A stretch of DNA of 64,000 bases from Mycobacterium vicinigordonae (lineage in GTDB: Bacteria; Actinomycetota; Actinomycetes; Mycobacteriales; Mycobacteriaceae), in contig NZ_CP059165.1 of the NCBI RefSeq assembly GCF_013466425.1, positions 372,001 to 436,000 on the forward strand, in the 5' to 3' direction. The translations under genes were made by a program, and so were the position numbers. Under the pieces are notes generated by a model. It had not been told where the DNA came from. It worked only from the letters and a program-made list of their open reading frames with translations, and made no database searches. Shown here piece after piece: positions 58,888 through 64,000 of the stretch. Position 1 is the stretch's first letter. Every line of letters begins with the position of its first letter.

Positions 58888-59877
58888 GTGGTGCTGAAAG
58901 CCACTGCCAAGGAGAACGGCCCGGAAACCCACCGGACTGTCCTGTTCGTATTGGGTGTGAACCGGTCGGGAACGTCAGCGCTAACACGGGTTCTCTCCTT
59001 GTGCGGTGCTGCGCTGCCGACCGGACTTGTGGGCGCCAACGCAGGCAATCCGCGTGGCTACTGGGAGCCTTTCGAATCGCATCGGGTCAATTACACGATC
59101 TTGAGGCGACACGGCTCGGAATGGTTCGACCCCACGATGCGCTTGCAGGAGAAAGGCGCATTTGAGCCCGCCGAGAGGGCTGCGTACATCACCGAGATCG
59201 AGGCGTACCTGAGGACGTTGCCGGTGGCGCCGGTGGTGGTGCTCAAGGACCTGAATATCACGGCACTGTCCGAATTGTGGTTCGAGGCAGCGCGTCTGGC
59301 CGGACTGAATGTTGCTGTAGTGATCGCGGTGCGCCACCCGCAGGAGGTCGCCGCGTCACTGGCAGCGTTGAATCGAACATCGCCGGAACTCGCCAGTGCG
59401 TTGTGGTTGAAAGGTAACCTGCTGGCCGAGAGAACCACCCGGACAATGCCACGCGTATTCGTCGATTACTCGTGTCTGCTTGAGAATTGGCGCCGGGAGG
59501 TAAAGCGGATTTCAACTGCGCTCCAGCTCGACCTGGATTCGCGGGACGCGGAGGCGATCGAGGGTTTTCTCGAACCGAGTCTGCACCGGCAGCGTCAACG
59601 AGAGGGCGGCGGCCCAGTGGCGGAGCCGTTCGGCACCGACTGGGTCTCCGTGGTTCACCAAGCGGTGTCCGCGGCAGCGCTCGACGAATCCTGGGAGCAG
59701 GATTCGCTGGATGGGGTCTTCGAGGCGTATGTGGCAGGGGAACGTGGCTTCCGGATTGCGTTGCAAAATTTTCACCGTTTTCATCGGCTAAATCGTCTGC
59801 TCTTCCGACCTTCTCTGGTGAAGCTGGTGGTCAAGGTGAAAGCAATCGCGCACCGACGCAAGGGGCCTTGGGCCTGA
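58888..59877 (+). CDS. Sulfotransferase-family protein (first paralogue)
   Basis: About 329 residues. The 5'-phosphosulfate loop is LFVLGVNRSGTSALTRVL at residues 19-36, and the 3'-phosphate segment is VIAVRHPQEVAASLAAL. The usual KDPR motif is KDLN here. GTG 58888 is chosen because it gives an N-terminus equal in length to the paralogue at 60930; an earlier GTG-type start at 58792 cannot be excluded. It would sulfate a lipid or sugar, plausibly the glycolipid of this locus. It is separated from its paralogue by the GAP gene on the other strand. Confidence 0.82.
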   Translation: MVLKATAKENGPETHRTVLFVLGVNRSGTSALTRVLSLCGAALPTGLVGANAGNPRGYWEPFESHRVNYTILRRHGSEWFDPTMRLQEKGAFEPAERAAYITEIEAYLRTLPVAPVVVLKDLNITALSELWFEAARLAGLNVAVVIAVRHPQEVAASLAALNRTSPELASALWLKGNLLAERTTRTMPRVFVDYSCLLENWRREVKRISTALQLDLDSRDAEAIEGFLEPSLHRQRQREGGGPVAEPFGTDWVSVVHQAVSAAALDESWEQDSLDGVFEAYVAGERGFRIALQNFHRFHRLNRLLFRPSLVKLVVKVKAIAHRRKGPWA

Positions 59878-59942
59878 CGCGAAATGGCCGCGGCGGCAAG
59901 ATTATTGATGCCGCGACGACGGCTGAGCTTCGCCGGCAGCAC

Positions 59943-60746
59943 TCAGATGAGTCCCAATCCGTGACCCAGCTGAAAGAATCCGACCAATGAGAAAATACCT
60001 ATCAGGACTTGGCGCCGGTTGGCCGCCGCCCAGTCGTGCAGCGGCCGCAGCACGGCGAGGGTTTTGTCCGGCACGATCAGGTAACTGACGAGTGCAATTT
60101 CGACAACCGCAAACATCCCGAAGACAAAGGCAACGGCAGCGACGACCTGCACGCCGAACGCAGCCCCTGAGCCCATGATGGTCGTGTCGACGAATAACAC
60201 CAGAATTGGCGGCGGGAACCCGCAGAGGCCGAATACGAATGCGACCCATAACGCTCCGTCATCCCAGGCGTTTTGTAGACGGCCGACTAGCCGCCGAAAC
60301 GCCGACCCACCCTCGTTCGCGGTATCTTGTGCACGGCCAAATGGCGATGACAATTGCGTCGACTCATCGGCGTCCATGACCAGCACCGATGAGTTGCCAT
60401 CGGATGTCGCCAGCTGCGCCCGCTGGTGGGCGACCAAGCGCACCGTGATGAGCGTGGCAATCGACAGGGCAAGCACGCCCATCCCTATCTGAAAGTATCG
60501 CGCGCCGGCGCTCGTGCCCGCCGAAGCCGGATCGCCCAGATAGGGAAACGCGGGTGTCGACCGCAGCACAATAAGGGGAATAACCATCCCGGCGATATTC
60601 ACGATCATGCTGCCCAGCCAGTAGGCCAGCAAATTTTGCACCGGCCGTGGTCGCGAGATCATCAAAACGATGACAGCGAGCAGCACTGGATTAATCGTGA
60701 ACAGAAACGCCAGACCCAACAGTGAACCCCACACGGCCAGCGACAC
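59943..60746 (-). CDS. GAP-family integral membrane protein (glycolipid export)
   Basis: A 267-residue membrane protein with about six helices: the opening SLLGLAFLFTINPVLLAVIVLMIS with a conserved NP, then LLAYWLGSMIVNIAGMVIPLIV, and after a charged loop (AQLATSDGNSSVLVMD) further helices with FGLCGFPPPILVLFVDTTIM. This matches the GAP/Sap proteins, required in mycobacteria for surface display of glycopeptidolipids and helpers of sulfolipid transport (relatives Rv1517 and Rv3821). GTG 60746 start. Its presence strongly supports surface glycolipid export here. Confidence 0.85.
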   Translation of the reverse strand: MSLAVWGSLLGLAFLFTINPVLLAVIVLMISRPRPVQNLLAYWLGSMIVNIAGMVIPLIVLRSTPAFPYLGDPASAGTSAGARYFQIGMGVLALSIATLITVRLVAHQRAQLATSDGNSSVLVMDADESTQLSSPFGRAQDTANEGGSAFRRLVGRLQNAWDDGALWVAFVFGLCGFPPPILVLFVDTTIMGSGAAFGVQVVAAVAFVFGMFAVVEIALVSYLIVPDKTLAVLRPLHDWAAANRRQVLIGIFSLVGFFQLGHGLGLI

Positions 60747-60929
60747 TACTTTGTTACTTGCCGTCCGTCAGCCATCAGTGCCGCTTGCCATTGAAGTCAC
60801 AGCAAGCATCCTTTGTTTCGGGACCGGTAACTCGGCGGAGGGCTATGACGTAAATCCGGGACTGGCGAGAGGTGAATGCGGTGATTTTCAGCTCGCCCCG
60901 AATACCAACCGGTGGGCTACTGTGCCGTT

Positions 60930-61952
60930 ATGTGTCCCCGCCGAGGCGCCATCGTCGCGGAACGCCGGACGCGCCCGGTTGCCTTGTTCGTCCTGGGCGG
61001 GGCTCGTTCCGGATCCGCTGCCGTCGCGCGCCTCCTCGCCCGCTGTGGGGCAGCCCTGCCCGCCATGCCGGGCGACGCTCGAACTGACGATATGACTGGC
61101 GGTCGCCAGCTCCGCACACCCCGCATCATCAACGACAAGATCCTGCGCCGGCATGGCAGCAGCGGGGTCGACCCGACCTTGCGTCTTCAGGACGAAAGCA
61201 CGTTTGACGTAGAGGAGCGGGAGGCCTGCGTCGCGGAGATGAAGGGGTTTCTTGCCGGCGCCAGTAACGCGCCCTTCGTGGTCATCAACGATCCGCGGGT
61301 TTCGCAGCTCTTCGGACTGTGGTCCGAGGCGGCGGCCGCCGCCGGATTCGACGTCGCCGTCGTCATCGTCGTGCGGCACCCGAGCGAGGTCGTGACTTCG
61401 GTGGCCGTTGGCGGTGCCGCCTTGCCGGAACTCTCGAGTGCCCTTTGGCTGAAAGCAAATCTGCTGGCCGAGATTGAGACGCGCGGAATGGTGCGCGTAT
61501 TCGTGGACTATGCCAACCTTCTGCAGGACTGGCGTAGAGAATTAGAAAGGATTTCGGTGGCGCTCGGGGTCGAACTCGACACCGGAGACGAGGCGGCAAT
61601 CGAACGCTCTCTCAAATCAAATCCGGATCGCCAGCGGGATTGTGGCTCAGTGGCGGATCTCGCGGGCGCGAACTGGATTTCACAGGTACACGAAGAGTTG
61701 TTCTTGGCGGCGCGGGATGAGCCCTGGGATCAGTCCGTCCTCGATCATGTTTTCGCGGCCTACCAGGCCAGCGAACGCAGTTTCCGACCCGTATTCGCAA
61801 TCTTTGAGTATCTCGACAAGATGAACCCGCACGTTCGCCCGTCGGTCATGAAGATGATCGATCGGGCTCGAGTCACCGCGAACCGGCGCCGCATAACCGG
61901 ATCGTCGCCCCTACGTGCCGGCCTACCGGGGTGGCCCCTCCGACGGCATTGA
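60930..61952 (+). CDS. Sulfotransferase-like protein (second, diverged paralogue)
   Basis: About 340 residues. It aligns with the 58888 gene over its length, for example ILRRHGSSGVDPTLRLQDE versus ILRRHGSEWFDPTMRLQEK and the VRHPSEVVTS segment. At the phosphosulfate loop it reads GARSGSAAVARLL (residues 24-36) instead of RSGTSALTRVL, and the KDPR-type motif is NDPR, so the lysine is missing. It may be inactive or have a different substrate. ATG 60930 is preferred to GTG 60912. Confidence 0.78.
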   Translation: MCPRRGAIVAERRTRPVALFVLGGARSGSAAVARLLARCGAALPAMPGDARTDDMTGGRQLRTPRIINDKILRRHGSSGVDPTLRLQDESTFDVEEREACVAEMKGFLAGASNAPFVVINDPRVSQLFGLWSEAAAAAGFDVAVVIVVRHPSEVVTSVAVGGAALPELSSALWLKANLLAEIETRGMVRVFVDYANLLQDWRRELERISVALGVELDTGDEAAIERSLKSNPDRQRDCGSVADLAGANWISQVHEELFLAARDEPWDQSVLDHVFAAYQASERSFRPVFAIFEYLDKMNPHVRPSVMKMIDRARVTANRRRITGSSPLRAGLPGWPLRRH

Positions 61953-62200
61953 AGAAATGCCGCGCGCAACGGATCGACACCCGCGCCGCACGAAGCCGGC
62001 TCGACTCGCGCTTCCGACAAGGTCGGTTATGTGATGAAATTACCAGCGCACTAAAAACTCACTTCGATCGCAAACATTGGAATTCGAGTCAATAGCAACA
62101 GAGATGTCGGAATATGCTGCCGGGCGGTTGAGCGGCCCTGAAGTTCTCGCTTTGATTTCGCAGCATATTCACAGGAAGTGAAAGGCAAGAGGTCGCCACG

Positions 62201-63481
62201 ATGAAATTTGTGCTGGCATTCTATGGGACTCGCGGAGATGTCGAGCCCGGTGTTGCCGTCGGTCGCGAGTTAGCCCGCCGTGGCCACGACGTTGCGATGG
62301 TGGTCTCTCCGGACCTGGTCGGCTTCGCCGAGCAGGCGGGACTCAAAGCCGTTGCCTGCGGGCCGGATGTGCGGACCTGGCAAGACATCAACCGCGATTT
62401 CTGGGCACGCTTCTTGCGCAAGTTCTGGAAGAACTTCTGGCGAGTTGGTGAGCTGCGGGAGCTGTTGCGCGATGACTGGCGATTCTTGAAACAGTGCTGG
62501 CAAGACATCGGTTCGACGCTGCGAACCCTGGCGCAGGGCGCCGACCTGCTGTTCACCGGTGTGCTCGGCGAGGAGGCGGCCGGCAATGTCGCTGAGTATT
62601 ACGGCATGCCGTTGGCCACCCTGCATGTGTGGCCGATACGCGCCAACGGTCAACTCGTTCCGGGCTTGCCAGCGCCGCTTGGGCGCTCCTTGATGAAAGT
62701 GTCCGAATGGTTGGGTTGGCCCATGTTAAAACGGCTGGAGGATCCGCAGCGTCGTGAACTGGGCCTACCGAAGGCCACCGAGCCCTCGCCGTGGCGCATC
62801 GCCAAGCGCGGATCGCTGGAGATCCAGGCCTTCGATGACATCTGCTTTCCCGGGTTAGCCGCCGAGTGGGCGCAGTGGGACGGCCAACGGCCCTTTGTCG
62901 GCGCGTTGACCATGGATTTGCGCACGGATTCTGATGACGAAGTCATGTCGTGGATAGCCGCCGGAAGCCCCCCGATCTGCTTCGGATTCGGCAGCATGCC
63001 AGTCGATTCCGCCGGTGAGACGCTCGCCATGATCAGCGCGGCATGTGCGGAGTTGGGCGAGCGGGCGTTGGTGTGTGCGGGCGCGAGCGACTTCACTGGG
63101 GTGCCCGTATTCGACAACGTCAAGGTGGTGGACACGATGAATTACTCGACCGTCTTTCCCGCCTGCCGCGCAGTCGTACACCACGGTGGTGCGGGCACCA
63201 CGGCCGCCAGCTTGCGCGCGGGCGTGCCCACGCTGGTTCTGGCGACCGATCTCGACCAGACGCTTTGGGGTGCTCGGGTCAAGCAACTGAAAGTTGGTAC
63301 CGCGCGGCGCTTTTCAGCCACCACGCAAAAATCCTTGGTCGCCGATCTGCGCACTATCCTAGAGCCGCAATACGCAGCGCGAGCGCGCGATGTCTCCACC
63401 CGCATGAGCACGCCGGCGCAAAGCGTGGCCGCTGCCGCAGACCGTCTGGAAGATTTCGTCCGTCTCAAGCGCGTTGGCTGA
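62201..63481 (+). CDS. Family-1 (UGT-like) glycosyltransferase
   Basis: A 426-residue GT-B fold glycosyltransferase. N-terminal KFVLAFYGTRGDVEPGVAVGRELARRGH and the C-terminal donor-binding VHHGGAGTTAASLRAGVPTLVLAT with DLDQTLWGARVKQL are the hallmarks of the group containing mycobacterial glycopeptidolipid and phenolic glycolipid glycosyltransferases (Rv1524/Rv1526c-like). It would add a sugar, perhaps rhamnose or 6-deoxytalose, to the lipid. It starts at ATG 62201 after aagagg. The 248 bases upstream are AT-rich and gene-free, so a new promoter is likely. Confidence 0.92.
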   Translation: MKFVLAFYGTRGDVEPGVAVGRELARRGHDVAMVVSPDLVGFAEQAGLKAVACGPDVRTWQDINRDFWARFLRKFWKNFWRVGELRELLRDDWRFLKQCWQDIGSTLRTLAQGADLLFTGVLGEEAAGNVAEYYGMPLATLHVWPIRANGQLVPGLPAPLGRSLMKVSEWLGWPMLKRLEDPQRRELGLPKATEPSPWRIAKRGSLEIQAFDDICFPGLAAEWAQWDGQRPFVGALTMDLRTDSDDEVMSWIAAGSPPICFGFGSMPVDSAGETLAMISAACAELGERALVCAGASDFTGVPVFDNVKVVDTMNYSTVFPACRAVVHHGGAGTTAASLRAGVPTLVLATDLDQTLWGARVKQLKVGTARRFSATTQKSLVADLRTILEPQYAARARDVSTRMSTPAQSVAAAADRLEDFVRLKRVG

Positions 63482-63533
63482 CGCCCAATGTCCAGCCACG
63501 CAGGACGTCCCTGATCGGCAGGTCAACACAACC

Positions 63534-64000
63534 ATGAAAATCGCGCTGGCAAGTTACGGCACGCGCGGCGACATCGAGCCATGCGTCGCCGTCGCGCGTG
63601 AACTACTGCGCCGCGGGCATGAGTTGCGGATGGCTGTCCCACCCGACCTGATCGGTTTCGTCGAGGCTGCCGGGCTCTCCGCTGTCGCCTACGGCCCGGA
63701 TTTGCAGGCGGTTCTGGACGCGCACCGCAATTTCTGGACGCACTTCTTCCGCAACTTCTGGAAAGTGCGGGAATTGATCAAGCTGCGGCGCGAAGCCGTG
63801 CAACCCTTCCTGCAGAGCTGGAAGGACATCATCGCCACCCTGACCACCCTGGCCGACGGCGCCGATCTGCTTTTCACCGGCGTGAATTTCGAGGACGCCG
63901 CCGGCAACGTCGCCGAGTACTACGACATTCCGTTGGCCACGCTGCACCTTTTTCCGTTGCGGGCCAACGGCCAGTTCGTGCCGTTCCTGCCACCGCGTGC
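63534..64000 (+). CDS. Second family-1 glycosyltransferase (3' truncated by window)
   Basis: Starts at ATG 63534 and runs past the window end. The N-terminus KIALASYGTRGDIEPCVAVARELLRRGH and the later LFTGVNFEDAAGNVAEYYDIPLATLHLF are closely parallel to the preceding gene, so the two are tandem duplicates that probably add different sugars. At least 155 residues are visible, all matching the acceptor-binding half. The donor domain lies outside. Confidence 0.9.
   Translation, partial: MKIALASYGTRGDIEPCVAVARELLRRGHELRMAVPPDLIGFVEAAGLSAVAYGPDLQAVLDAHRNFWTHFFRNFWKVRELIKLRREAVQPFLQSWKDIIATLTTLADGADLLFTGVNFEDAAGNVAEYYDIPLATLHLFPLRANGQFVPFLPPR

Overview
The window is chromosomal DNA of a slow-growing-type Mycobacterium. 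The signs are high G+C, a PE_PGRS gene, two PE proteins with PE-PPE hydrolase domains, MmpS/MmpL transporters, a Mas-type polyketide synthase, F420-dependent enzymes, and a run of genes from about 6.6 to 34 kb that follows, as I recall it, the M. tuberculosis order Rv0134 to Rv0152c. No IS element, tRNA, rRNA or CRISPR array was recognised.

Region 1 (1-5.3 kb): the 3' part of a ferredoxin/FAD reductase, then its partner DesA3-type acyl-CoA desaturase and a strong terminator hairpin; a SRPBCC protein translationally coupled to an LLM-type F420 oxidoreductase; and a TetR regulator coupled to a DUF1214 protein. Region 2 (5.3-27.1 kb): a PAPS-type sulfotransferase, EphF-type epoxide hydrolase, molbindin plus zinc alcohol dehydrogenase, TetR/CYP138 divergent pair with palindromic operators, a three-gene insertion (phytanoyl-CoA-dioxygenase-like enzyme, small membrane protein, TetR with a perfect operator), MsrA, a SnoaL/epimerase pair behind a KstR-like palindrome, DUF427 and NTF2-like genes, an AlkA-like glycosylase behind an 18-bp tandem repeat, Dps, a CLC channel, pirin, TetR, two PPM-type methyltransferases, aldehyde dehydrogenase, SDR and quinone oxidoreductase. 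Region 3 (27.1-34.1 kb): a decayed reading frame, a PE_PGRS gene and the PE1/PE2-like pair.

Region 4 (34.2-64 kb) is the most interesting part and does not belong to the conserved order. On the minus strand, in transcription order, lie a KS-AT-DH-ER-KR-ACP synthase of Mas type, a PapA-like acyltransferase, MmpS, MmpL, MmpL, and then the two PE hydrolases. Beyond the synthase come a methyltransferase, an ECF transporter (EcfT plus fused membrane/double ATPase), two sugar O-methyltransferase types (CmcI and TylF), an RmlC-type epimerase, a glucose-1-phosphate cytidylyltransferase, a DUF4422-like protein, a third methyltransferase with an altered active-site motif, two paralogous sulfotransferases around a GAP-family lipid-export membrane protein, and two tandem family-1 glycosyltransferases, the last cut by the window end. 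Together these could make a methyl-branched acyl chain, attach it to a sugar core, build and O-methylate (perhaps sulfate) an oligosaccharide, and export the product. This suggests a lipooligosaccharide- or glycopeptidolipid-like surface glycolipid locus with an unusual CDP-sugar and sulfation flavour. The product is inferred, not shown by the sequence.
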